DNA of 64,000 nucleotides from CALGYY01 sp963678485 (lineage in GTDB: Bacteria; Bacteroidota; Bacteroidia; Bacteroidales; CAIWKO01), in NCBI GenBank assembly GCA_963678485.1, contig OY782882.1, positions 3,844,001 through 3,908,000 of the forward strand, read 5' to 3'. Shown one piece after another: positions 36,699 to 46,631 of the stretch (positions are counted from its first letter, which is position 1; each line of letters opens with the position of its first letter). The notes beneath the pieces are model-generated. The model ran no database searches and was not told where the DNA came from. It saw only the letters and a program-made list of their open reading frames with translations. The position numbers and the translations under genes are program-made.

Positions 36699-37964
36699 AT
36701 GTTTGGTTTTTTAAGAAATATAGATCGAAAGGAATACCGCCCAGTTCACGGCGGATTGGAGATCTTTAAATATATCGGTCCGGGTTTGCTGGTTACTGTT
36801 GGCTTTATCGATCCCGGCAATTGGGCATCCAATCTTGCTGCAGGCGCCAACTTTGGATATGCCTTATTGTGGATGGTGACCTTATCCACTATAATGTTGA
36901 TATTTCTCCAACACAATGTTGCACATCTTGGTATTGCTACAGGACTATGTCTTTCCGAAGCTGCAGCGGTTCATATCAAGCCCCGCTATGCCCGACTTAT
37001 TCTATCTTCCGGAATGCTGGCTTCAATCTCGACCTCGCTGGCGGAAATTCTGGGTGGCGCCATTGCATTGAAAATGCTGCTTGATATTCCAATTCGTGCC
37101 GGTGCATTACTTGTGACGGTTTTTGTATTGATTATGCTCTTTACCAACTCCTACAAAATGATGGAGAAATGGATCATTGCATTCGTTTCTGTAATAGGGC
37201 TCTCTTTTCTTTACGAACTTTCGTTGGTGAATATTGATTGGAATGCTGCAGCTATTGGTTGGGTAACACCCAGTTTCCCTAGAGGTTCCATGATAATTAT
37301 CATGAGCGTACTTGGTGCTGTGGTAATGCCGCATAATTTGTTTTTACATTCCGAAGTAATACAAAGCAGACAGTGGAATCTTAAGGATGAAAAGGTAATT
37401 AAGAAGCAGCTTAAATATGAATTTCTGGACACCATAATTTCAATGATTGTTGGCTGGGCCATTAACAGCGCAATGATATTACTTGCGGCAGCGACTTTTT
37501 TCCAAACAAAGACTCCTGTTACTGAGTTGGAACAAGCTAACCATTTACTGGCGCCCTTACTTGGCGACCACGCCGCTATTGTTTTTGCTGTTGCTTTGTT
37601 GTTCTCCGGAATTGCATCCACTACAACTTCGGGCATGGCGGCTGGTTCCATTTTCGCTGGAATGTTTAAGGAGCCTTATGATATCAAAGACAATCATTCG
37701 CGATTGGGGGTGGCCATATCGTTGATTCTTGCATTAGTTATCATCTTTTTTATTTCCAATCCTTTTTATGGGCTCATCATTTCCCAGATGATTCTGAGTA
37801 TTCAATTGCCAGTCACAATTTTTCTACAGGTTTATTTAACTTCCTCAGCGAAAGTTATGGGTGAGTATAAAAACTCGACCTTTTCGAAGGTCGCGCTTTA
37901 CGGAGTTGGAGCGATAGTGGTGGCATTGAACATCGCTCTTGTAATAACAATGTTTCTTTCGTAA
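36699..37964 (+). CDS. mntH: Nramp family divalent metal transporter
   Basis: A 421-aa protein with 11 hydrophobic segments. The two metal-site motifs of the family are present: DPGN (38-41) in TM1 and MPH (210-212, in MPHNLFLHSEV) in TM6. The length is normal for MntH-type proton-coupled Mn2+/Fe2+ importers. The methionine at the TM6 site favours transition metals over Mg2+ or Al3+. No regulator such as MntR or Fur is adjacent. It is monocistronic by spacing. Confidence 0.92.
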   Translation: MFGFLRNIDRKEYRPVHGGLEIFKYIGPGLLVTVGFIDPGNWASNLAAGANFGYALLWMVTLSTIMLIFLQHNVAHLGIATGLCLSEAAAVHIKPRYARLILSSGMLASISTSLAEILGGAIALKMLLDIPIRAGALLVTVFVLIMLFTNSYKMMEKWIIAFVSVIGLSFLYELSLVNIDWNAAAIGWVTPSFPRGSMIIIMSVLGAVVMPHNLFLHSEVIQSRQWNLKDEKVIKKQLKYEFLDTIISMIVGWAINSAMILLAAATFFQTKTPVTELEQANHLLAPLLGDHAAIVFAVALLFSGIASTTTSGMAAGSIFAGMFKEPYDIKDNHSRLGVAISLILALVIIFFISNPFYGLIISQMILSIQLPVTIFLQVYLTSSAKVMGEYKNSTFSKVALYGVGAIVVALNIALVITMFLS

Positions 37965-37981
37965 TTTTTTGTTCGGTTTTT

Positions 37982-38012
37982 TTTGAATGCGTCGGCATTT
38001 AATGTATCTTTG
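37982..38012 (+). promoter_or_regulatory. Housekeeping promoter of the sigma-54 regulator gene
   Basis: TTTG (37982-37985), a 19-base spacer and TATCTTTG (38005-38012), an excellent match to the Bacteroidota consensus. The ATG follows 24 bases later. Confidence 0.75.
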
Positions 38013-38036
38013 GTTTAATAAGCATATTTACCACGT

Positions 38037-39431
38037 ATGAAAAAGAACCGTGTAAATATTTTGGTGATTGACGATGATCTCATTTTTCGTAAATTGATTA
38101 GCGCCATTTTGAAGGAGGAATTCAATGTTCAATCTGCTGAAACACCGACGCAGGCCTTTCGTATTCTAAATAAGGAAGCAATCGACATCATCATTTGTGA
38201 TTTTGTTCTTCCAGAAATGAATGGGTTGAAAGTCCTTGAAAAGGTTAAGGAGGATTATCCCGGTATCGAAGTCATTATGGTAAGTGCTTCGGGAGATATT
38301 GATACAGTTATTGGTGCCTTGCAGAAGGGCGCCGCCGATTATCTAAAGAAACCGTTTACTGCTCCTGAGATTTTGTTGGCCATTGAGCGGACGAAGAAGT
38401 TTCATGAGCTGCATTCCGATCTTAATCAAGCAAAGAAGAAAAATACCTTACTTAATTTTGAGGTCAATCGTGAGTCGTCGTATCGTATTGTTGGTAATTC
38501 CCCAATCATTAAAAGTATTACCGAACAAATGAAAATGGTGGCTTCAACGCCCGATACCTCTGTCCTGGTGATTGGTGAAAGCGGAACAGGAAAAGAATTG
38601 GTTGCAAGGGGTATTCACGAGTGGAGCGACCGAAAACCCGAGCTTTTTGGTGCAGTGAATATGTCGGCCGTCCCCGAAAATTTATTTGAAAGTGAATTTT
38701 TTGGACATAAAAAAGGAAGCTTTACCGGAGCAATATGCGATCGTGCCGGATGGTTCGAAACCACCAATGGCGGCACTCTTTTTCTAGATGAAATAGGAGA
38801 GATGTCGTTGTCGATTCAGGCAAAGCTACTTCGAGTACTTGATGATCGGTGGTACATCAAAGTTGGTGCTCAGCGTGAACAAAAATTTGATGTACGCATT
38901 GTGGCCGCCACAAATCGTCCCATTGATGAATTAATGGCAGGAAAACTTTTCAGACTCGACCTTTTTCATCGCATCGGAACCTTTATAATTCACTTGCCAC
39001 CATTACGTGAGCGAAGGGAAGATATTCCTGAATTATCCTATTATTTTCTGGAACATTCAGCAAAAAAAATGGGAAGGAAAATCAATGCTATTAATAAGGA
39101 CGTATTCTCTCTATTTAATAAATATGAGTTTCCTGGTAATATCAGAGAATTAAGTAATCTAATTGAAAGAGCTGTTATTATTTGTCAGGGGAATGAGTTA
39201 TTACCTATACATTTTGGAACCATTGGGCTACTCAGTACATCAAACGGGTCATCAAAACATGCTTCAGATATTTTCGATCTGAAAGAGCTCGAAAAGCAAA
39301 CAATACTCAAAGCCTTGAACAAAGTGAATTATAACAAAGCTGAAGCGGCTCGCTTGCTGAATCTGGAGTGGAATGCATTATACCGTCGTATTCAGAAATA
39401 TGATATCGAACTGCCGTCAGATTCAGATTAA
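38037..39431 (+). CDS. Sigma-54-dependent response regulator, NtrC/AtoC type
   Basis: A 464-aa protein with three domains. The receiver (1-120) has acidic residues Asp12-14, phospho-acceptor Asp55 in IICDFVLPEMNG and Lys104/105. The AAA+ domain (about 145-385) has Walker A GESGTGKE (180-187), the sigma-54 contact loop GSFTGA (227-232, Ser for the usual Ala) and Walker B LFLDEIGE (251-252). A Fis-type helix-turn-helix (about 420-460) contains NYNKAEAARLLNLEWNALYR. No histidine kinase gene is nearby, so the regulator is an orphan in this window. It probably activates the two -24/-12-like promoters downstream (39612 and 51036). Confidence 0.93.
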   Translation: MKKNRVNILVIDDDLIFRKLISAILKEEFNVQSAETPTQAFRILNKEAIDIIICDFVLPEMNGLKVLEKVKEDYPGIEVIMVSASGDIDTVIGALQKGAADYLKKPFTAPEILLAIERTKKFHELHSDLNQAKKKNTLLNFEVNRESSYRIVGNSPIIKSITEQMKMVASTPDTSVLVIGESGTGKELVARGIHEWSDRKPELFGAVNMSAVPENLFESEFFGHKKGSFTGAICDRAGWFETTNGGTLFLDEIGEMSLSIQAKLLRVLDDRWYIKVGAQREQKFDVRIVAATNRPIDELMAGKLFRLDLFHRIGTFIIHLPPLRERREDIPELSYYFLEHSAKKMGRKINAINKDVFSLFNKYEFPGNIRELSNLIERAVIICQGNELLPIHFGTIGLLSTSNGSSKHASDIFDLKELEKQTILKALNKVNYNKAEAARLLNLEWNALYRRIQKYDIELPSDSD

Positions 39432-39509
39432 AGAAGGCTGATATCGGTTTTTTTCATTCTGTTCTTCCTGAATTCTCAGATCACATATTCCTTTTCTAAT
39501 ATTTCTGAA

Positions 39510-39553
39510 CTTCGAAAACGACAATAAAGTCTTCGTTTTCGAAGATTTTTTTT
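39510..39553 (+). terminator. Hairpin with T tract; also candidate regulator binding site
   Basis: CTTCGAAAACGA (39510-39521) pairs perfectly with TCGTTTTCGAAG (39533-39544), followed by a run of T, a strong terminator for the regulator gene. The right arm contains CTTCGTTTTCGAAG (39531-39544), an imperfect dyad. The same word with one change recurs at 50955-50968, upstream of the other -24/-12-like site, so it may double as an activator site. Confidence 0.75.
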
Positions 39554-39611
39554 GTTTAAAAATTTAGGAGAAAAATTGTAAACGTAGGATTGTCAGTAAA
39601 ATATGTCTGAT

Positions 39612-39625
39612 GGTATGGCCATTGT
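39612..39625 (+). promoter_or_regulatory. Candidate sigma-54 (-24/-12) promoter 1
   Basis: TGGTATGGCCATTGT with GG at 39612-39613 and GT at 39624-39625, the 12-base pitch of -24/-12 promoters. A second in-phase reading, TGGCCATTGTCTAGC, also fits (GG 39617-39618 and GC 39629-39630). The flank ATATGTCTG-A is shared with the site at 51036. It lies 68 bases after the dyad ending at 39544. Confidence 0.5.
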
Positions 39626-39676
39626 CTAGCCTGGCCAACATGAAAAGGAAACCGATGCTTTTAAAAATTGGAAAAG

Positions 39677-39925
39677 ATGGTCAGGCAAAAATATATAAAG
39701 ACAAAAAGCGGGAAGGTCATCATTTTTCCATGTGAAATTGAACATCATTTATTCAAATCTATGAATCCATTGTCTGCAGGTTTTTGCCATATAAGTGACA
39801 GTAGAATAAGCTGCTTTGGTGAATCGATTTCTTTAAACCTGAAAGCCAATGTTGACGAAGATACAAAGATTGCCAACCAGCAAATATTCGGCATTGATTC
39901 AGAAGAAAAACAAGAAGAGCAATAA
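39677..39925 (+). CDS. Small conserved-looking hypothetical protein
   Basis: 82 aa from the ATG at 39677 (TTG at 39668 is also in frame). The sequence is soluble with no signal peptide. It contains YIKTKSGKVIIFPCEIEHH and AGFCHISDSRISCFGESISL, which look conserved, and ends acidic. I recall similar small proteins in Bacteroidota but cannot name a family. It sits about 40 bases downstream of the -24/-12-like promoter and 32 bases before the giant adhesin gene, so both would be transcribed together. Confidence 0.55.
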   Translation: MVRQKYIKTKSGKVIIFPCEIEHHLFKSMNPLSAGFCHISDSRISCFGESISLNLKANVDEDTKIANQQIFGIDSEEKQEEQ

Positions 39926-39957
39926 AAAAATAGGAAACGTAACCGATTTTAATTGTT

Positions 39958-42900
39958 ATGAGATCAAGACTACCCGGCATAATCAAGCGAATTCATGAAT
40001 TACTGACAGGTTCACTGCTGTTGGGAATCGTGCTTCTTTCGCCTGAGGCCGGATGGTCACAAACTACAATTACTATTGGTACGGGAACAACAACTGCTGG
40101 AAACAATCCTGTTAAATCGAATTCGGCCTACAACTATACTCAGCAAATTTATCTTTCCTCCGAGATTGGTGCAGCTTATTCGGGACAACAGATTACCTCG
40201 ATTAGTTTTTACTGGAGTGGAACCGGTGTACTCACCAATTCGACCGCTTGGGTTGTTTATTTAGGAAATACGACCCAAACAAATTTTACATCAACTACCA
40301 ACTGGATTGCGTCCGCCTCTATGACTCAAGTTTATAATGGAACGGTTGCGCTCCCTGGTGCGGCAGGATGGATGACCATTACTCTTTCGACACCATTTAC
40401 ATGGAATGGAACCAATCTCGTGGTTGCTATCGATGAAAATACTGCAGGGTCTGCAGGAACCAATGCATTGTGGAGATATTCTACCACTACTAACAATACT
40501 GCCTTATATCGCAATAACACGGCGAATATTGATCCTGCAGCACCGGGGACTGCGACTGCCAGAGCAACGGCCAGACCGAATCTTCAGTTTGTAATTACAC
40601 CACCATGTACAACACCATCTGCACAGCCCAGTGCGTTGACATTCTCAGGCATCACCACGACCTCTTTATCAGGATCATTTACTGCTGCCTCTCCAGCATC
40701 CAGCGGATATCTTGTGATTCGGAGCAGCAGTAGCACTCTTTCTTCCAATCCTGTGGACGGAACTAGTTACACAGCCGGAAGTACCATTGGAGGAGGCACT
40801 GTGATACAGACAGGCCTAACCACAAGTTTTACTCAAACTGGATTAACTGCAAATACAACCTACTATTATTTCGTTTTTTCTTATAATAATACAGCATGTT
40901 TGGGTGGACCAAAATATCTGACTGCATCACCATTAGTGTCGAATGTTAATACTTGTCCTTTACCACCTGCTTCTACAAGTTGTTCTGTAATTTCTTCTTC
41001 ACAAATTGATGCCTCATGGACAGCGAGCACAGGCGCAGCTTATTATTATGTAGTAGTAGATCAAAATGCTATCTATACAGGAAGCTTTTCAGGAGCAACA
41101 GTTGTCACTGCACCCAGTACATCATATTCATTTACTTCGTTAAATTCCAATACTACCTATTATGTACATGTTGCTGCAGTAAACAATGCATGGGCATGGA
41201 GTGGAAATACCAACTCAAGTGGTTGCACAACTCCTTGCGCAAACTATTCGCTTAACGTGCAACAGGGATTTAATGCTGCAACTATTCCAGCCTGTTGGAC
41301 ACAACAATATATTTCCGGGACTTCGGCCGTTCAGTTTGTTACATCCAGTTCGAGCCCAACAACCACACCGCAAGAAGGAACATACTATGTTTACTGGAAC
41401 TCATATAACTATACGTCTGGTAATGAAACCAGATTAGTATCTCCCCCAATAACAAGCACAGGAACCAGCAGTGTAGATGTTGAATTCAATTGGAGAAATG
41501 AGAATAATTCAACATATAGTGCAGGAGCTTACTTAAATGAAGGCGTTCAAATCCAATTCTCAACTGATGGTAGTTCCTGGGTTGATGCAGGCGGTTTAAT
41601 AGCCCGCCATGATGCAAGCCTAGCCAGTGGAACCAGTCAGTGGAATTTAAAAACCATTACACTGCCCGCATTAGCTGGAAATCAGTCTACGATTTACATT
41701 GGTTTTAAATTTCATTCATCATATGGCGATAACTGCAGCATGGATAATATTGTAATTAAACCTACTCCGTGCACACCGCCTTCTACGCCTACAGCAACGG
41801 GTAATTCTCGTTGCGGAACTGGTATAGTAATCCTTTCAGCGGGAGGTGCAGTTGCAGGTGAAGTCTATAAATGGTATGATTCCGCAATTGCAGGGACTCT
41901 TTTAAAAACAAGTAGTAATAATAGTGATAATACATATACAACTCCATCAATTTCTGCAACAACCACTTATTATGTTACAAAGTTTGTTAGTGCTACTTCC
42001 TGTGAAGGAACTAGCCGTGCCGCAGTGGTCGCTACAATCAATAGCGTTCCTGCCCAGCCATCTGCAATCACCGGAAGCACCAGCGCTTGTGCAGGAGCAT
42101 CACTCACATATAGCGTGACCAATGTTACAGGAGTTAGTTTTACATGGAGTTTCCCTTCCGGATGGGTGCAAACTTCAGGAGGAACAACGAATTCGGTTAC
42201 AGTAACTTCAGCTGGCTCAGGAACCATTAGCGTCACACCATCAAATGCATGTGGCGCAGGGATAGCTCAGACTTTAGGAGTGACCTCAACAGGAATAACT
42301 CCAGCAAATGACTTTTGTACAAATGCAACAGCGCTTATTGCCGACGCCTCTGCTGTTGCCGGGTCACTGGATTGCTCAGGTTACGAAAGTCCCTTCACTG
42401 CAAAAAAAGATGTTTGGTATGCGTTTACTGCTCCCTGCAATGGTACCTATACGATTTATTTGTCATCCTTACCTGATGATAAAGATTTATATGTTTATTC
42501 TTCTTGCGGAGTATCCACTGAATTGTATAGTGCTACCTCCACAGGTACCACCGAAACGCTGACGAATACATTTGTTGCAGGAAATACATACTATATCCGT
42601 GTTTATGATTATGCAAATACCGGAGGTTCATTCATTATTCAAATCACCAATGTATCTGCGGCTGCGGCTACTCCAACAAATTTTACTGGAAGTACAAGTG
42701 TTTGTCAGAATGCTCAATTAACCTATAGTGTGGATTCAGTTACAGGTGTGACCTACCTATGGACACTGCCCTCAGGGTGGACAGGCAGTTCGAATGTACA
42801 TTCAATAAATGTTACTGTAGGCAGTACAGGTGGGAGTATTTCTGTAACAGCAACAAGTATATGCGGTACCAGTGCGGCTGTCAGTATGAACGTTACAGTA

Positions 42901-45750
42901 ACTTCCTTACCCACAAATGTGAATGCAGGCAGTGATGTTAGTATTTGTCCCGGAAACTCAACCCAGATCAACAGTTCAGTAGATCCTGTTCTTGCTTGTA
43001 CGGGGGCTTCAACCTATTCAAATACAACAGCTCAATCCATCCCTGATAATGATTTAACAGGAATCACTTCTGTAATCAATGTTCCGGCAAGCTGTGGTAA
43101 TGCAGCTCAACTGATATCTGTTTATGTAAATATCACTCATACTTTTAATGCAGATATTGATATTTACCTCAAAGCTCCTGATGGAACACAGATCGCTCTT
43201 GCAGAAGATAAAGGCTCGAGTGGCGATAATTATGATTGCACATTTATCACAGGTGGGGCTGTGTTGCCAACTACTGCAGTAAGTATTACTGGGAATTATG
43301 CTCCACAGTCGGATTTCTCGGGATTGGGTGCAGGCTCTGCTGCTGGTAATTGGATCCTGGTGGTGAGAGATGATGCATCGAGTGATTTGGGTACACTTAA
43401 TTCATGGTCCATCAGTGTAAAAACTCAACAATCCGTATCTCCCGCATTTTCTTGGACACCGTCTTCAGGCCTTAGTGCAACGAATATTTCTAATCCTGTT
43501 GCGAATCCATCTTCCACAACTACCTATACCTGTACGGCTGATGTGAATGGTTGTACTGCAACGGATAATTTAGTGATTACCGTCAATACTGAATCTTCAC
43601 CTCCCACCAGTATTTCAGGTGATACTGCAATGTGCAACGGTGGAAGTATTACGCTGACGGCTGTTGGTGGAACAGATGGAACATCAGCAAGCATGCAATG
43701 GTTCACTGCTAGCTGTGGCGGAACCGCTGCAGGTAGCGGTGTTAGTATCACAGTGACCCCAAGCGTTACAACTACATATTTTGTCAGAAGAAGTGGTGCT
43801 TGTAACACCACAAGTTGTGCAACAACAACGGTAAGTGTATATCCAGATCCTTCTATTACGAGCCAGTCTGGCTCTATTCAGGAGTGTGTTGGTGGAGGTG
43901 GAACGCTTACAATTTCAGCGGTGAATGGCACGCCATCACTGACATACCAATGGTTTAGCAATACGTTGAACAGTAACACCGGCGGTTCGCTTATTTCAGG
44001 TGCAACCTTGGCAACTTATACACCACCCAGTGTGTCGTTGGGAACCCTTTACTATTACTGCATTGTAAGCGCATCTGGTCTTGGTTGTGGAAGTGTGGTT
44101 TCTAATGCAGTATCGGTAGAAACCGCTCCAGATCTATGGTTAGGCACTATTAATTCTAAGTGGTCGAATACTGGGAATTGGTTATGTGGTGTTCCTACGG
44201 CATCAACGCAAGTAGTAATCACTGCCGGTGCTACACACATGCCGGAAGTTGATCTTTCCGCGTTATCACCGGCAGTATGCGCCGATCTTACAATCCAGGC
44301 TAGCGCTACCCTTAGCATCGCTTCCGATAAAGCACTGACTGTATATGGTACTTTGACAAACAACAGTGGTGTTTCCGGTTTATTACTTCAATCGGATGCT
44401 TTGGGTTCCGCTTCCTTGATTCATCAGAGCAGCGGGGTTGCAGCCACCGTTAATCGCTATATCAAGGGAAGTGCAGAGGCCTGGCATTTTGTTTCTTCAC
44501 CGGTTTCAAATCAGTCCATAAGTGGTAATTGGGTACCTTCAGGAACCTATGGTAATGGTACCGGTTACGATCTCTATGTATGGAATGAGCCCAGCAGCTG
44601 CTGGATCTATAGACTCAATACTTCATCCACAGTTAATTGGAATACTGTTCACCCTTCATCAAATTTTGAAGTGGGCAGAGGCTATCTGTTTTCCTTTCAG
44701 ACAGCTAATCCCACAAAGAGTTATTCAGGATTGCTGAACAATGGATTACAGAGCATAAGCCTTACTGCCAGTAGTAGCATCGATAGCCTTAAAGGATTTA
44801 ATCTCATTGGTAATCCTTATCCTTCTGCTATCGATTGGCAGGCAAGTTCGGGATGGACCAGATCGAATCTGTGTCCAAGCGGAAGTGGTTACGATATGTG
44901 GATATGGAATGATGTGGCAAATAATTATGGAGTGTGCAACTCATTCTCCGGTAGTGGTACCAATGGTGTTAGCAGATACATTGCACCTGAGCAGGGATTC
45001 TTTGTGCTGGCTTCAACTCAGGGAACAATTACAGTAAACAATTCGGTGCGAGTACACAACGAAGCAAGCTTATGGAAGAGCGAACAGTCGATTCCGCTTT
45101 GCATGAGTGTACGCGTTAATTCCGAAGACGGTAATGGATTTGATGAAGCAAAAATTCAATTTGGTTCAGAAAATAACAACGATGGTGCGATGAAATTGTT
45201 TAGTCGTGTGAACTCCGCACCAAGTCTATATCTTGAAGGATCGGGAAAACCTCTTTCTATTGTAAACCTGACTACACCTCAGGAAAATCCAAGCGTTGCA
45301 CTAAACTTTAATCCGGGAATTAGCGGTCGCTTCAGTATTAGTTGCGATTTCGATCTCATGGATTTTGATCTCGTGATATTGGAAGATAAGCTATTGAATA
45401 AAATTCAGGATATGAAAATAAATAACAACTATCAATTTGATGCCGATGCCTCAGATGTGTGCAAGAGATTCGTCCTGCACTTTGCACCAGGCAGCGATAA
45501 TGGGGGAGGCGAGCTCCCGGCGATTGTCTATTCCAATGAGAATACAATTTTCATCGATTTGTCGCTGGTTACTGACCAATCATGGGTTGAGATATTCGAC
45601 CTGTCAGGAAAACTGCTTCAGCGCAGCGATTTGACATCCGAATCTGTGAATACTTACAAACTGGACCTGTCACCCCAGGTGTTGCTTGTCCGAGTATTTA
45701 CAGCGAAGCAAAACAAAAGCGTAAAGCTCCTGATCTGGAACCAAAGATAA
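39958..45750 (+). CDS. Giant multidomain surface adhesin-like protein (1930 aa)
   Basis: A secreted protein with a signal peptide (about 1-35, ending GWSQ). In order: a β-sandwich domain (36-215), fibronectin-III-like domains (about 216-430), a MAM/cleaved-adhesin-like region (about 430-600), PKD/Ig-like domains (about 605-780) and a PPC-like domain (about 783-900). A further PKD-like domain, a proprotein-convertase P domain (about 1025-1160, with AGNWILVVRDDA) and Ig-like domains (about 1205-1390) follow. A C-terminal T9SS-associated region ends in WVEIFDLSGKLLQRSDL, a divergent type A sorting domain. It is probably exported by the T9SS and bound to the cell surface. It lies between the sigma-54 regulator and the usher operon. 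Confidence 0.85.
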   Translation: MRSRLPGIIKRIHELLTGSLLLGIVLLSPEAGWSQTTITIGTGTTTAGNNPVKSNSAYNYTQQIYLSSEIGAAYSGQQITSISFYWSGTGVLTNSTAWVVYLGNTTQTNFTSTTNWIASASMTQVYNGTVALPGAAGWMTITLSTPFTWNGTNLVVAIDENTAGSAGTNALWRYSTTTNNTALYRNNTANIDPAAPGTATARATARPNLQFVITPPCTTPSAQPSALTFSGITTTSLSGSFTAASPASSGYLVIRSSSSTLSSNPVDGTSYTAGSTIGGGTVIQTGLTTSFTQTGLTANTTYYYFVFSYNNTACLGGPKYLTASPLVSNVNTCPLPPASTSCSVISSSQIDASWTASTGAAYYYVVVDQNAIYTGSFSGATVVTAPSTSYSFTSLNSNTTYYVHVAAVNNAWAWSGNTNSSGCTTPCANYSLNVQQGFNAATIPACWTQQYISGTSAVQFVTSSSSPTTTPQEGTYYVYWNSYNYTSGNETRLVSPPITSTGTSSVDVEFNWRNENNSTYSAGAYLNEGVQIQFSTDGSSWVDAGGLIARHDASLASGTSQWNLKTITLPALAGNQSTIYIGFKFHSSYGDNCSMDNIVIKPTPCTPPSTPTATGNSRCGTGIVILSAGGAVAGEVYKWYDSAIAGTLLKTSSNNSDNTYTTPSISATTTYYVTKFVSATSCEGTSRAAVVATINSVPAQPSAITGSTSACAGASLTYSVTNVTGVSFTWSFPSGWVQTSGGTTNSVTVTSAGSGTISVTPSNACGAGIAQTLGVTSTGITPANDFCTNATALIADASAVAGSLDCSGYESPFTAKKDVWYAFTAPCNGTYTIYLSSLPDDKDLYVYSSCGVSTELYSATSTGTTETLTNTFVAGNTYYIRVYDYANTGGSFIIQITNVSAAAATPTNFTGSTSVCQNAQLTYSVDSVTGVTYLWTLPSGWTGSSNVHSINVTVGSTGGSISVTATSICGTSAAVSMNVTVTSLPTNVNAGSDVSICPGNSTQINSSVDPVLACTGASTYSNTTAQSIPDNDLTGITSVINVPASCGNAAQLISVYVNITHTFNADIDIYLKAPDGTQIALAEDKGSSGDNYDCTFITGGAVLPTTAVSITGNYAPQSDFSGLGAGSAAGNWILVVRDDASSDLGTLNSWSISVKTQQSVSPAFSWTPSSGLSATNISNPVANPSSTTTYTCTADVNGCTATDNLVITVNTESSPPTSISGDTAMCNGGSITLTAVGGTDGTSASMQWFTASCGGTAAGSGVSITVTPSVTTTYFVRRSGACNTTSCATTTVSVYPDPSITSQSGSIQECVGGGGTLTISAVNGTPSLTYQWFSNTLNSNTGGSLISGATLATYTPPSVSLGTLYYYCIVSASGLGCGSVVSNAVSVETAPDLWLGTINSKWSNTGNWLCGVPTASTQVVITAGATHMPEVDLSALSPAVCADLTIQASATLSIASDKALTVYGTLTNNSGVSGLLLQSDALGSASLIHQSSGVAATVNRYIKGSAEAWHFVSSPVSNQSISGNWVPSGTYGNGTGYDLYVWNEPSSCWIYRLNTSSTVNWNTVHPSSNFEVGRGYLFSFQTANPTKSYSGLLNNGLQSISLTASSSIDSLKGFNLIGNPYPSAIDWQASSGWTRSNLCPSGSGYDMWIWNDVANNYGVCNSFSGSGTNGVSRYIAPEQGFFVLASTQGTITVNNSVRVHNEASLWKSEQSIPLCMSVRVNSEDGNGFDEAKIQFGSENNNDGAMKLFSRVNSAPSLYLEGSGKPLSIVNLTTPQENPSVALNFNPGISGRFSISCDFDLMDFDLVILEDKLLNKIQDMKINNNYQFDADASDVCKRFVLHFAPGSDNGGGELPAIVYSNENTIFIDLSLVTDQSWVEIFDLSGKLLQRSDLTSESVNTYKLDLSPQVLLVRVFTAKQNKSVKLLIWNQR

Positions 45751-45985
45751 TCTGAAAATTTAAGAACAAATAAAACAACAGAATATATGAAACCAATAAT
45801 CTATTCACTAATCAAATTTTTGAAGAGCAAACCAGAGAGAGGATAATCCACAACCCAGGGACTGCCGCATGACAACCCGCTTTGTTTTTCTTTATAGTAT
45901 GACGGAAAACATTGAAAAATGCAAATCATTTTAACTCAAACCAAATATCAGTTATTTATTTTTTACAAATTAAATTTTATTAAAC
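45751..45985. other. Leader region of the fimbrial-like operon
   Basis: AT-rich DNA with no TAnnTTTG box, no -24/-12 site and no terminator that I can find. The operon may therefore be read from the upstream adhesin promoter, or from a promoter type I do not recognise. Confidence 0.4.
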
Positions 45986-46528
45986 ATGAAAAAGTTAGTT
46001 ATCATTTTTGCAGCTATCGTAATGATGGCAGGAGTTACAAGCAAAGTTAATGCTCAAACATCAGCAACAGTTACAGGAACCACTGCAGGTGCAGTTCTTA
46101 TCGTTCCTATGACACTTACACAAACCTCACCCCTGCATTTTGGAACCATCAATGTGCTTGCAGGTCTTGGTGGTACTGTTATTCTTTCAACCTCCAACGT
46201 ACGCACATTCTCAGCAGGAGTTGCTGCTTCTGCAGTTGCTCCACTATCAACCAATGCAGCCTATAATGTAACAGGAACCTATAATGAGACCTATGCTCTT
46301 ACATTACCTGCAACCATCACAATTACCGAAACTGTTGGTGCAACTGCTACTATGACCATCAGTTCTTTGACAGCCCGTTTCAATGGTGCAGCTGTTGATG
46401 CTGTTACTAGCACATTGAGTGCTACTGGTACCGACAGTTTTACAGTTGGTGGTACATTAACTGTAGCCCCGGGTCAGCTTGGTGGAATCTATGCCGGATC
46501 ATTTGATGTTACCGTTGATTATAACTAG
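45986..46528 (+). CDS. DUF4402 fimbrial-subunit-like protein 1
   Basis: A 180-aa secreted protein with a signal peptide (about 1-24, ending VNAQ). The rest is a single DUF4402 domain: LHFGTINVLAGLGGTVILS near the start, a Tyr/Thr-rich middle and TFTVGGTLTVAPGQLGGIYAG-like sequence ending in FDVTVDYN. DUF4402 proteins look like spore-coat-U/CsuA-type pilin subunits with an Ig-like fold. It contains no cysteine. Its chaperone gene follows after 103 bases. It is likely the major subunit of a surface fibre, since it is the first and cysteine-free subunit. Confidence 0.82.
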   Translation: MKKLVIIFAAIVMMAGVTSKVNAQTSATVTGTTAGAVLIVPMTLTQTSPLHFGTINVLAGLGGTVILSTSNVRTFSAGVAASAVAPLSTNAAYNVTGTYNETYALTLPATITITETVGATATMTISSLTARFNGAAVDAVTSTLSATGTDSFTVGGTLTVAPGQLGGIYAGSFDVTVDYN

Positions 46529-46631
46529 TCTCTTTGTCCAAAGTGGGAAGGTCCTTATTTGTGGCCTTCTCACTTTACTTTTTGTTTCCTGTCATACACA
46601 CTATCCTCAAAAAACCATAAACGATCAAACA

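Noticed and set aside
39640..39735. 31-codon ATG frame directly after promoter 1
   Set aside because: Short, out of frame with the 82-aa gene and no conserved feature; kept only as a remote leader-peptide possibility.
45751..45985. Third -24/-12 promoter before the fimbrial operon
   Set aside because: I searched for GG-N10-GC and the CTTCG dyad and found neither.
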